A DNA stretch of 9,048 bases from a candidate division NPL-UPA2 bacterium (GTDB lineage: Bacteria > Bacillota > UBA994): positions 1 through 9,048 of the forward strand of contig QLUB01000078.1 of assembly GCA_018725205.1 (NCBI GenBank), given 5' to 3'. A program made the position numbers and the translations under genes. Positions 1 to 5,753 of the stretch are shown in pieces. The notes under the pieces were generated by a model. The model worked only from the letters and a program-made list of their open reading frames with translations, did no database searches and was not told the DNA's origin. Every line of letters begins with the position of its first letter. Within the stretch, counting starts at the first letter, position 1.

Positions 1-205
1 AGTAAGCCACAGGTAGAAGTAGCATAGTAGAATAGAACCATAGCATCGAGTCGCGTGCCCAGATGAGGGGTGCGCCCAGGACAGCGCGGAAAAAGACCTC
101 TAGAGTCACGATAATCACCAAAGCATAGACTGAGTACTGTAGCAGGGATTCGACCTTCGCGTTGAGAGATTCGAATCCCGCCGCCAGTTTTTCGAACAGG
201 GGCAT
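1..205 (-). CDS. TRAP transporter small permease (DctQ-like), 5' part only
   Basis: Reading the minus strand from an ATG at 205-203 gives 68 codons with no stop before the window edge, so the 3' part of the gene is missing. The product begins MPLFEKLAAGFESLNAKVES, then has a hydrophobic segment at about residues 24-41 followed by FFRAVLGAPLIWARDSMLW. An 'FR-(x)2-G-x-P-L-x-W-(x)-E/D' block after the first membrane helix is typical of the four-helix small subunit of TRAP transporters, which works with a large DctM permease and a periplasmic or lipoprotein DctP receptor to import organic acids using a sodium gradient. The start is supported by AGGAAGG about nine bases upstream. The partner genes would lie to the left, outside the window. 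The substrate cannot be inferred. The call rests on a short block, so another small integral membrane protein is possible. Confidence 0.6.
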   Translation of the reverse strand, partial: MPLFEKLAAGFESLNAKVESLLQYSVYALVIIVTLEVFFRAVLGAPLIWARDSMLWFYSTMLLLPVAY

Positions 206-259
206 TGCGTCACCGCCTTCCTAATGTTGAGACCAAAGCATGATGTTGCCTACATGTGT

Positions 260-298
260 TTGTGACCCCGTGAGTAAATCACGTGAAATTCATCACAA
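260..298. promoter_or_regulatory. Cluster of nested GTGA/TCAC inverted repeats, possible operator
   Basis: Within 39 bases there are three forward half-sites (TGTGA at 261-265, CGTGA at 269-273 and 282-286) and two reverse ones (TCACG at 279-283, TCACA at 293-297). They form CGTGA-N5-TCACG (269-283), CGTGA-N6-TCACA (282-297) and an outer TTGTGA/TCACAA pair (260-265 with 293-298). The TGTGA-N6-TCACA geometry is that of Crp/Fnr-family sites. The cluster lies 55-93 bases upstream of the TRAP start, so it plausibly controls that gene. The binding protein is unknown. Confidence 0.4.
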
Positions 299-471
299 GG
301 CGCGCACGAAATGCCTCCTCCTTCTCTAGAAAATCTCGCCGCCGAGTGTCAGTATCACAAACAAAAGGTTTACAGCACTGATTACACCATATACAAAAGA
401 TTATGCACAGGCATGTCCTGCTATTATTTCTGCCGCACCGCAAACACCCCGCGCCGCTTGGAGAGTCAGAG

Positions 472-501
472 GCATATCCCTCCCACCAGCTCATATACAT
501 T
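472..501 (+). promoter_or_regulatory. Sigma-E-type sporulation promoter for spoIIID
   Basis: GCATATC at 472-478 matches the B. subtilis sigma-E -35 pattern (kmATATT) in six of seven positions. TATACATT at 494-501 matches the -10 pattern (CATACAnT) at all but the first specified base. The spacer is 15 bases, within the usual 14-15. Transcription would begin near 508, about 28 bases ahead of the GTG start of spoIIID. In B. subtilis spoIIID is transcribed by sigma-E RNA polymerase in the mother cell, so both position and type fit. Confidence 0.6.
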
Positions 502-535
502 TATTGAAGTAGGGGAGCTACGGGGGGCGGGGAGT

Positions 536-790
536 GTGAACGACCACATTTACGAGCGGGTAGTAGAAATCGCACGGTATGTTGCGGCCACTAAGGCTAC
601 CGTACGTGCTGCAGCCGACCATTTTGATGTCTCGAAGTCCACCGTACATAAGGATATTACCGATAGACTACGCGCCATTAATGCCGGCCTGTACGAGGAA
701 GTGGCAGAGGTTCTCAAGTTTAACAAAGCCACTAGGCATTTGCGGGGTGGCGACGCTACTAGGCGCAAATACGAGCGCGCCAACGCTTAA
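536..790 (+). CDS. spoIIID: Sporulation transcriptional regulator SpoIIID
   Basis: This gene encodes a small DNA-binding regulator that, in the mother cell of sporulating Bacillota, activates and represses many sigma-E genes and helps switch on sigma-K. The 84-residue product closely follows the B. subtilis protein: N-terminal NDHIYERVVEIARYV, a helix-turn-helix at about residues 22-42 containing VSKSTVHKDITDRL, and a C-terminal basic block RHLRGGDATRRKYE. That covers nearly the full family length of about 90 residues. I chose GTG at 536 because it begins exactly where the family begins. The frame stays open back to 311, but that extension resembles nothing. The ribosome site is weak, a run of G at 522-527. 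A sigma-E-like promoter lies just upstream. The mbl/mreB gene follows 96 bases later, as in B. subtilis, with no obvious terminator between. Confidence 0.95.
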   Translation: MNDHIYERVVEIARYVAATKATVRAAADHFDVSKSTVHKDITDRLRAINAGLYEEVAEVLKFNKATRHLRGGDATRRKYERANA

Positions 791-886
791 ACGGGCAGGA
801 AAAGATAGCTGCTAAGTAGAACTAACCCCTTTGACAGATGCAGTCCTGTGCCGCGGGGCCGGACAAGCATACAAGGGGGTTATTAC

Positions 887-1918
887 GTGTGGTTTAGGGG
901 TAAAGACATTGGCATCGACCTAGGAACAGCAACGGTATTGGTATATGTGCGAGGTAAGGGTATAGTACTCAATGAGCCATCGGTTGTCGCGATTGAGCGC
1001 ACGACTAACAGAGTCCTAGCGATCGGCGAGGAGGCACGCAAAATGATCGGGCGAACTCCCGGGCATATTACGGCTGTGCGCCCGTTGCGCGAAGGCGTGA
1101 TCGCTGACTTTGACATCACGGAAAAAATGCTTAAGCACTTTATCCTCAAGGTGTGCGGCATCAACCCCCTGTTTAAGCCGCGCGTGGTAGTGTGTGTCCC
1201 CTCCAGCATCACGAGCGTGGAAAAAAGGGCGGTAGAAGATGCCGCTACAAACGCCGGCGCCAAAGAGTGCTATTTAATCGAAGAGCCCGTGGCCGCAGCG
1301 CTTGGTGCAGGCATAGATATATGGAAGCCGTACGGGAGCATGGTGCTAGACATTGGCGGTGGCACTACCGATGTCGCCGTTCTGTCTTTAGGCGGCGTGG
1401 TCATTAGCGACTCTGTGCGCATCGGCGGCGACAAGTTTGACGAGGCCATGGTTCGCTATGTCAAGAAGCGCTATAATCTATTGATTGGTGAACGTACCGC
1501 CGAGGAAATCAAGATCAATGTCGGCACTGTCTTCCCCACGGGTCGCAATGCCAGCATGGACGTAAGGGGACGCGACCTTGTATCGGGACTGCCTGCTTCT
1601 ATCACCCTAACTTCGCTGGAGTGCTTAGAGGCCTTTGCTGAGCCCACCAACAATATTGTAGCCTTGGTGCGCTCAGTGTTAGAACGCTGCCCACCCGAGC
1701 TCGCTGCCGACATCGTGGACAAGGGCATCATTATGACCGGTGGGGGGTCGCTCCTAGATGGCTTAGACAGGCTTATCGCTGAAATTACGCAGGTGCCCTG
1801 CAACGTCGCCGACGACCCCGTCAGCTGTGTGGCGCACGGCACCGGCAAAGCGCTAGAGAACCTTGATGTCCTGCGCGGGGCCGTCAATGCGTCCCACCGG
1901 GACGCGCGGAGGTACTAA
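887..1918 (+). CDS. mbl: Rod shape-determining protein, MreB/Mbl family
   Basis: This gene encodes a bacterial actin homologue that polymerises under the membrane and directs lateral cell wall synthesis in rod-shaped cells. The product has 343 residues, the usual length. It shows the actin-fold nucleotide motifs: phosphate-1 DLGTA at residues 11-15, phosphate-2 DIGGGTTD at 155-162 and the adenosine-binding GGG at 285-287. Family blocks such as GKGIVLNEPSVVA, IGRTPGHI, LIGERTAEEIK and RGRDLVSGLP are all present. I prefer GTG at 887 over the GTG at 848: 887 matches the family N-terminus (short lead, then DIGIDLGTA) and has AAGGGGGT six bases upstream. The position right after spoIIID suggests the Mbl paralogue, but similarity alone would also permit MreB. 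The stop overlaps the fabZ start as TAATG. A lone TTGACA at 831-836 has no matching -10, so the gene's own promoter was not found. Confidence 0.93.
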   Translation: MWFRGKDIGIDLGTATVLVYVRGKGIVLNEPSVVAIERTTNRVLAIGEEARKMIGRTPGHITAVRPLREGVIADFDITEKMLKHFILKVCGINPLFKPRVVVCVPSSITSVEKRAVEDAATNAGAKECYLIEEPVAAALGAGIDIWKPYGSMVLDIGGGTTDVAVLSLGGVVISDSVRIGGDKFDEAMVRYVKKRYNLLIGERTAEEIKINVGTVFPTGRNASMDVRGRDLVSGLPASITLTSLECLEAFAEPTNNIVALVRSVLERCPPELAADIVDKGIIMTGGGSLLDGLDRLIAEITQVPCNVADDPVSCVAHGTGKALENLDVLRGAVNASHRDARRY

Positions 1919-2406
1919 TGCGTGAGAACGAGAGGGCAGAATACCCAGAGCGCCAAGCATTAGGCGTGCGCGAGATTATGGAGATAATTCCGCATCGCTA
2001 CCCCTTCCTCTTAATTGACACAATCGAGGAACTGGTGCCGGGCGAGCGGGCAGTAGGCTATAAGAATGTCACCGCCAATGAGTTTTACTTTCCGGGGCAT
2101 TTCCCTAGCTTTCCGGTAATGCCTGGGGTTCTAATTGTCGAGGCTCTAGCGCAGGTCGGAGCCGTAGCGCTTTTGTCCGTGCCCGAGAACCAGGGCCGCT
2201 TAGCGTTTTTTGCGGGCATCGACGGCGTGCGCTTTCGGCGGCAGGTTTTCCCCGGCGACCGTTTGCGCCTAGAAGTAAGTATCCTGTCCATAAAAATGGG
2301 CATCGGCAAAGGGGAAGCTAAGGCCTACGTTGGCGACGAGCTCGCCGTCAGCGGGCAGTTGATGTTTGCCCTAGCAAAGGAGGGGTTCCCATCCGCAAAA
2401 TCCTAG
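1918..2406 (+). CDS. fabZ: 3-hydroxyacyl-[acyl-carrier-protein] dehydratase FabZ
   Basis: FabZ removes water from (3R)-hydroxyacyl-ACP to give trans-2-enoyl-ACP in each cycle of type II fatty acid synthesis in the cytoplasm. The 162-residue product has the hot-dog fold signature: IMEIIPHRYPFLLID, then FYFPGHFPSFPVMPG with catalytic His61, then VLIVEALAQ with catalytic Glu75. The 14-residue spacing equals that of His54 and Glu68 in E. coli FabZ. A later FRRQVFPGDRLRLEV block is also typical. GGAGGT at 1908-1913 precedes the ATG, which overlaps the mbl stop by one base. The N-terminus carries about 15 extra charged residues before the conserved core. The gene ends inside the response regulator gene, with a 16-base overlap, so translation of the two is probably coupled. 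In B. subtilis fabZ also sits near mbl, separated by flhO and flhP; those are absent here. Confidence 0.95.
   Translation: MRENERAEYPERQALGVREIMEIIPHRYPFLLIDTIEELVPGERAVGYKNVTANEFYFPGHFPSFPVMPGVLIVEALAQVGAVALLSVPENQGRLAFFAGIDGVRFRRQVFPGDRLRLEVSILSIKMGIGKGEAKAYVGDELAVSGQLMFALAKEGFPSAKS
2377..2393 (+). promoter_or_regulatory. Ribosome binding site and ATC start of phoP
   Basis: AAGGAGG at 2377-2383 lies seven bases ahead of ATC at 2391-2393, and the following codons read RKILVVDDEEN, the standard beginning of an OmpR-type receiver. No ATG, GTG or TTG occurs in any frame between 2384 and 2406. The first usual start in the correct frame, GTG at 2502, would remove 37 residues including the acidic pocket. 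ATC therefore seems to be the true start as the sequence stands, unless a base is miscalled. Confidence 0.7.
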
Positions 2407-3089
2407 TTGTAGACGATGAGGAGAACATACGCTCCGGTCTAAGCTATGCCCTAAAACGCGAGGGATTTGAGGTTTTTGCCGCCGACAATGGAACGGAGGC
2501 CGTGAAGATGGCACTGGCCGTAGCCCCGGACGTAGTTTTGCTCGACCGGATGCTGCCAGGGTTAGATGGTGTAGAAGTATGTCGGCAGATTAGGGCGCAG
2601 AGTAGCGTGCCGATAATCATGGTTACGGCGCGCGACAGCGAGCTAGACACGGTAGTAGGCCTCGAAGTAGGTGCTGACGACTACATAACTAAACCTTTCT
2701 CCTTAAACATCCTGCTAGCTAGAATCAGAGCGGTACTGCGCCGAGTGGAGGCTAGGGCTACGCGGGAGGCCTCTGCCGAAATTAGCGTCAACTACGGACC
2801 CTTTGTTTTGCACCCCGAGAAGTATGTCGCGCTGCGCGACGGGGTGGACTTAGAGCTAACCCCTAAATTGTTCGAGCTGTTTCTCTTGCTGGCCAAGACC
2901 CCAGGCCGTGTTTTCACGCGCGATTTTCTTTTGGAGCGCGTTTGGGGCATTGACTACGCGGGCGAGACCCGCACGGTCGATGTGCACATTACTTGGCTAC
3001 GCAAAAAGGTGGAACCCGATCCCAGCGAGCCCCACTATCTCTTAACCGTGCGCGGCGTGGGGTACAAGTTAGCTGAACTCCATGCCTAA
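2391..3089 (+). CDS. phoP: PhoP-type response regulator (OmpR/PhoB family)
   Basis: This is a DNA-binding response regulator, most likely the phosphate-limitation regulator because it sits between its kinase and the pst operon. Counting from ATC at 2391 gives 232 residues, the normal length. The receiver domain (about 1-120) has the acidic pair Asp8/Asp9, phosphoacceptor Asp52 in LLDRMLPGLDG, Thr79 and Lys101 in DDYITKPF. The winged-helix domain (about 135-230) has LELTPKLFELFLLLAKTPG, VFTRDFLLERVWG, TRTVDVHITWLRKKVE and the C-terminal VRGVGYKLA. Once phosphorylated it should bind the TTAACA repeats upstream of pstS. The start is unusual: ATC with an excellent ribosome site, and no ordinary start codon that retains the receiver's first strand. 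It overlaps fabZ by 16 bases and the kinase gene by 8. WalR/YycF-like regulators have similar sequences; the neighbours favour PhoP. Confidence 0.9.
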   Translation: MRKILVVDDEENIRSGLSYALKREGFEVFAADNGTEAVKMALAVAPDVVLLDRMLPGLDGVEVCRQIRAQSSVPIIMVTARDSELDTVVGLEVGADDYITKPFSLNILLARIRAVLRRVEARATREASAEISVNYGPFVLHPEKYVALRDGVDLELTPKLFELFLLLAKTPGRVFTRDFLLERVWGIDYAGETRTVDVHITWLRKKVEPDPSEPHYLLTVRGVGYKLAELHA

Positions 3090-4791
3090 GAGCTTATCCG
3101 GGCAGTGGGTACTGCTAATACTCCTTATCCTCGCCGTCTCGCTCGCGCTCATGGGTAGCTGGCAGCTAGCGCAATATCGCCTGCTTGTTGTTAATCGCGT
3201 GGAAGAAGATTTAACGCGGCAGGCATATCTGGCAGAGCAGATAGTGCGCGTGGCCTTTGGGGAGGAAGAAGCACAGGAACTCGCGCTTAGCGTGCGCTCC
3301 GCGACTTTAGCGGAGGTTACGCTTGTTTCTACTGACGGACGTGTCCTAGTCGACACGCGCAGGGCCCCTCACAATCTAGGAAACCAGTTAGACAGACCGG
3401 AGGTAGCTGCGGCGCTAAGGATAGGCGTCGGTATTAATACTGACAAGGACGAGGTGCGCGTGGCTGTCCTATCGCGCCATGCGGACGGTAGCGCGCGCGG
3501 TGTAGTCCGCCTTTCGCTTAGTCTAGATGAAATTAACGCTGCTTTGATGCGCGTGCGCTGGCAAGTAATAGCATGGAGTACTTTGGTTATGCTGGTGGTC
3601 GCTGTCGCGACTCTGGCCTACGCAGACAGCATTAGCGAGCTGCTGCGGAGTATGGCAGAAGTTGCTCGGCACATTGCCCGGGGGCAGACCTCACAGCGCG
3701 CGGTAGGCGCCGGCCCTGCGGAGACCAGCGAGTTAGCCCGCTCCCTTAACGCCATGGCCGACAGCCTACACCTAGAGCTGCAGCATGTGCAGATGTCTGC
3801 CGAACGGCTCGGCGTAGTTCTTGGCTCAACGCGTGACGGCGTGGTGCTTATTGACCATCAGGAAAACATTGAACTGCTCAATGCAGCAGCTGAGGCCATG
3901 CTCGGCTTCCGGACTGCGGCAGCCGTGGGCACGCGCGACACATTGTTGGAGAGGTACCCTGACCTTGCAGCCCTCCTCAGGCAGGCGCGTAGAGAGCGCA
4001 TCGCGATAAACCGGCGAGTGTCGCTTAGCGGTACGGGCGCGGGCGTAATACGCGCGGCGGTCGTGCCGCTAGTATCCGGCCGCATCCTGATCACGCTGCA
4101 GGATTTGACTGAGATATACCGCGCGGTGGATATTCGTCGCGACTTTGTGGCCAATGTATCCCATGAACTGCGCACACCACTCACTGCGCTCGCCATTATG
4201 GTAGAAAACCTCCTGCGGGGCGCCATCGACGAGCGGGAAGTAGCACTGGATTTTTTGCGCCGTATGACAGGGGAAATTGACCGGCTCACGAAAATGGTAC
4301 TTGAACTCCTGCTGCTTTCGCGGCTAGAGAGCGAGCGCGAGCTGTTAATCAAGAGCGATTTCCCGGTAAGCGAACTTATCCTAGAGGTCATCGAAGACTT
4401 GCGAGGTCTGTGGGGAAGCAAAGAGCAGCACTTAGTGCATGTGGCGGGTTCAACCGTTGTCCATGCCGACCGTGCTAAGCTTAAGCAGGTATTCATTAAC
4501 TTACTGGATAACGCCATTAAATTTTCTCCCGGAGGGAGTTCAGTCAAGGTAGAGGTACTGGAGCTAGCATCCAGCGTAAGGGTAGCGGTTAAGGATCAAG
4601 GACCAGGCATTCCCGTAGAGCATCTCCCCCGCGTCTATGAGCGCTTTTTTAAAGGGGCATCCGCGCGCGGAGGTGGAACCGGGCTTGGCCTAGCCATAGT
4701 CAAACACATTATTGAGGCTCACGGCGGGACGGTGGCGGTGGAAAGCAAGACCGCCGGAGGAGCGACATTTGTTTTTGTCTTGCCTCTTTAA
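3082..4791 (+). CDS. phoR: PhoR-type membrane sensor histidine kinase
   Basis: This kinase is expected to sense phosphate status, directly or through Pst/PhoU, and to phosphorylate the regulator encoded just upstream. The 569-residue product has a transmembrane helix at about 8-28, an extracytoplasmic sensor region at about 31-158, and a second helix at about 160-180. A HAMP linker (183-235), a PAS domain (about 242-345) and a HisKA domain follow, with His361 in VSHELRTPL. The catalytic HATPase domain shows the N box INLLDNAIKF (Asn473, Asn477), G1 DQGPGIP (Asp505), the F box RVYERFF and G2 GGGTGLGLA (530-537). This is the full PhoR/PnpS/WalK-type architecture with no missing catalytic residue. 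The ATG overlaps the end of phoP by 8 bases, so expression is coupled. Its TAA stop lies inside the first TTAACA repeat of the Pho box. The Pho assignment comes mainly from context. Confidence 0.92.
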   Translation: MPKSLSGQWVLLILLILAVSLALMGSWQLAQYRLLVVNRVEEDLTRQAYLAEQIVRVAFGEEEAQELALSVRSATLAEVTLVSTDGRVLVDTRRAPHNLGNQLDRPEVAAALRIGVGINTDKDEVRVAVLSRHADGSARGVVRLSLSLDEINAALMRVRWQVIAWSTLVMLVVAVATLAYADSISELLRSMAEVARHIARGQTSQRAVGAGPAETSELARSLNAMADSLHLELQHVQMSAERLGVVLGSTRDGVVLIDHQENIELLNAAAEAMLGFRTAAAVGTRDTLLERYPDLAALLRQARRERIAINRRVSLSGTGAGVIRAAVVPLVSGRILITLQDLTEIYRAVDIRRDFVANVSHELRTPLTALAIMVENLLRGAIDEREVALDFLRRMTGEIDRLTKMVLELLLLSRLESERELLIKSDFPVSELILEVIEDLRGLWGSKEQHLVHVAGSTVVHADRAKLKQVFINLLDNAIKFSPGGSSVKVEVLELASSVRVAVKDQGPGIPVEHLPRVYERFFKGASARGGGTGLGLAIVKHIIEAHGGTVAVESKTAGGATFVFVLPL

Positions 4792-4826
4792 CATTTCTTT
4801 AACAAAACCTTGTCCTTGCTTTAGCG
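4788..4826 (+). promoter_or_regulatory. Pho box: four hexamers at 11-base spacing
   Basis: TTAACA occurs at 4788-4793 and 4799-4804, followed in the same 11-base register by TTGTCC at 4810-4815 and TTAGCG at 4821-4826. PhoP of B. subtilis binds direct repeats of TT(A/T/C)ACA separated by about five bases, and four repeats make a functional site. The first two copies are perfect, the last two degenerate. The site is upstream of pstS and starts within the last codons of phoR. Confidence 0.8.
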
Positions 4827-4835
4827 TGCGCTCGG

Positions 4836-4841
4836 TATGAT
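4836..4841 (+). promoter_or_regulatory. Likely -10 element of the pst operon promoter
   Basis: TATGAT at 4836-4841 is one base from TATAAT and is preceded by no good -35; the best nearby TTG hexamer, TTGTCC at 4810-4815, is 20 bases away. A weak -35 is normal for a promoter that depends on an activator such as phosphorylated PhoP bound at 4788-4826. Transcription would start near 4848, leaving a leader of about 53 bases before pstS. Confidence 0.55.
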
Positions 4842-4900
4842 TCAGGTCGTGCGTTGCAACGTGGATCTAAGATTCACTAATAAGCACGAGGAGGATTGCT

Positions 4901-5731
4901 GTGAAAAAGCTTTTGCTGTTAGTTCTAACACTCGCTGTTGTTTTGGCGGCAGTCGGCTGTCAGCCGGAAAAGACCGTCATTGACATTAACGGCTCTGACA
5001 CCATGGTCAATATGGGAGCCGCCTTGGCCGAAGAGTTTATGAAAACCAACCGCAACATTGAAGTTGTAGTTTCCGGGGGCGGGTCGGGTACCGGCATTGC
5101 AGCCCTGATTGACGGTAAGACTGACATCGCGCAGTCTTCGCGCGACATTAGGGAGAGCGAGCGGACTAAGGCACAAGCGCGCGGCACGCTGCACGAGATT
5201 GTCGTCGCTTGGGACGGTTTAGCGATTGCCGTACACCCCTCTAACCCGGTCAAGGAACTAACAATGGCCGAGTTGGCTGCAATCTACAAGGGCGAGCTCA
5301 CCAACTGGAATCAGGTCGGCGGCAATAATGCATCCATCGTCCTGCTCTCCCGCGACACTACCTCAGGTACGCACGTTTTCTTTAAGGACTTCGTGCTCGA
5401 CGAAGCTGAGTTTGCGCCTGCTACCATGATGATGCCTTCTACCGAGGCTATAGTGCAAGAACTGGCGCAAAATACAAATGCAATCGGCTACATTGGCCTT
5501 GGCTATGTACGCCCCGCGGTCGCGGTTCTCGGCCTGAAGGCGGACGAAGCCTCCAAAGCCGTAGTAGCTTCCGTCGAAGCCGTGCTTAATCATACCTACG
5601 GCTTGGCTCGTCCCCTTTTCTTTTACATCATCGGCGAGGTTAAAGGCGACTTAAAGACGTTCCTTGACTTCGTGGTCAGCGCTAATGGGCAAAAAATCGT
5701 GCGCGACTTAGGTTTCGTGCCCATTAACTAG
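4901..5731 (+). CDS. pstS: Phosphate ABC transporter substrate-binding lipoprotein PstS
   Basis: PstS captures phosphate outside the membrane and delivers it to PstC/PstA. The 276-residue product begins with a lipoprotein signal peptide: Lys2-Lys3, a hydrophobic run, and a lipobox AAVGC with Cys20 as the lipid attachment site. The binding protein follows with the family motifs GSDTM (31-35), SGGGSGTG (58-65), SSRD (79-82) and SRDTTSGT (150-157), which form the phosphate-binding loops in this family. The length is typical of the short PstS proteins of Bacillota. Translation starts at GTG, with GAGGAGG at 4888-4894 six bases upstream. It is the first gene of the operon behind the Pho box and a TATGAT -10 element. 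A 22-base gap separates it from pstC. Confidence 0.97.
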   Translation: MKKLLLLVLTLAVVLAAVGCQPEKTVIDINGSDTMVNMGAALAEEFMKTNRNIEVVVSGGGSGTGIAALIDGKTDIAQSSRDIRESERTKAQARGTLHEIVVAWDGLAIAVHPSNPVKELTMAELAAIYKGELTNWNQVGGNNASIVLLSRDTTSGTHVFFKDFVLDEAEFAPATMMMPSTEAIVQELAQNTNAIGYIGLGYVRPAVAVLGLKADEASKAVVASVEAVLNHTYGLARPLFFYIIGEVKGDLKTFLDFVVSANGQKIVRDLGFVPIN

Positions 5732-5753
5732 AGCAACTCGAGGAGGGTCGGCT

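Larger units (their letters stand above)
206..535. other. Divergent intergenic region between TRAP gene and spoIIID
   Basis: These 330 bases separate the leftward TRAP gene from rightward spoIIID. They hold a cluster of GTGA/TCAC half-sites (260-298) and a sigma-E-like promoter (472-501). The open frame continuous with spoIIID back to 311 and an overlapping minus-strand frame (279-500) show no recognisable protein pattern and no convincing start, so I do not call genes here. I could not identify a sigma-A promoter for the TRAP gene. Confidence 0.6.

Noticed and set aside
279..500. 73-residue minus-strand frame, cysteine-rich
   Set aside because: No recognisable motif and no clear start site; AAGGAGG-like bases near its end lead only to frames of a few codons.
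311..535. 75-codon in-frame extension upstream of spoIIID
   Set aside because: It matches no family pattern, contains the sigma-E promoter, and SpoIIID proteins begin at the GTG at 536.
843..864. GC-rich stem-loop (GTCC...GGAC) between spoIIID and mbl
   Set aside because: Short interrupted stem with no T run; not a convincing terminator or riboswitch.
831..875. TTGACA (831-836) and CATACA (868-873) ahead of mbl
   Set aside because: They are 31 bases apart, too far for one promoter, and CATACA lacks a sigma-E -35 and would start transcription almost at the GTG.
3858..4547. Long minus-strand frame (229 codons) opposite phoR
   Set aside because: Serine/arginine-rich shadow of a GC-biased coding strand; phoR motifs cover the same bases completely.
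4847..4889. TCGTGC/GCACGA pair in the pstS leader that could touch the ribosome site, and the palindrome CGTTGCAACG at 4852-4861
   Set aside because: Only six pairs with a 31-base loop, and a loopless palindrome; both could be chance and nothing else supports a leader switch.
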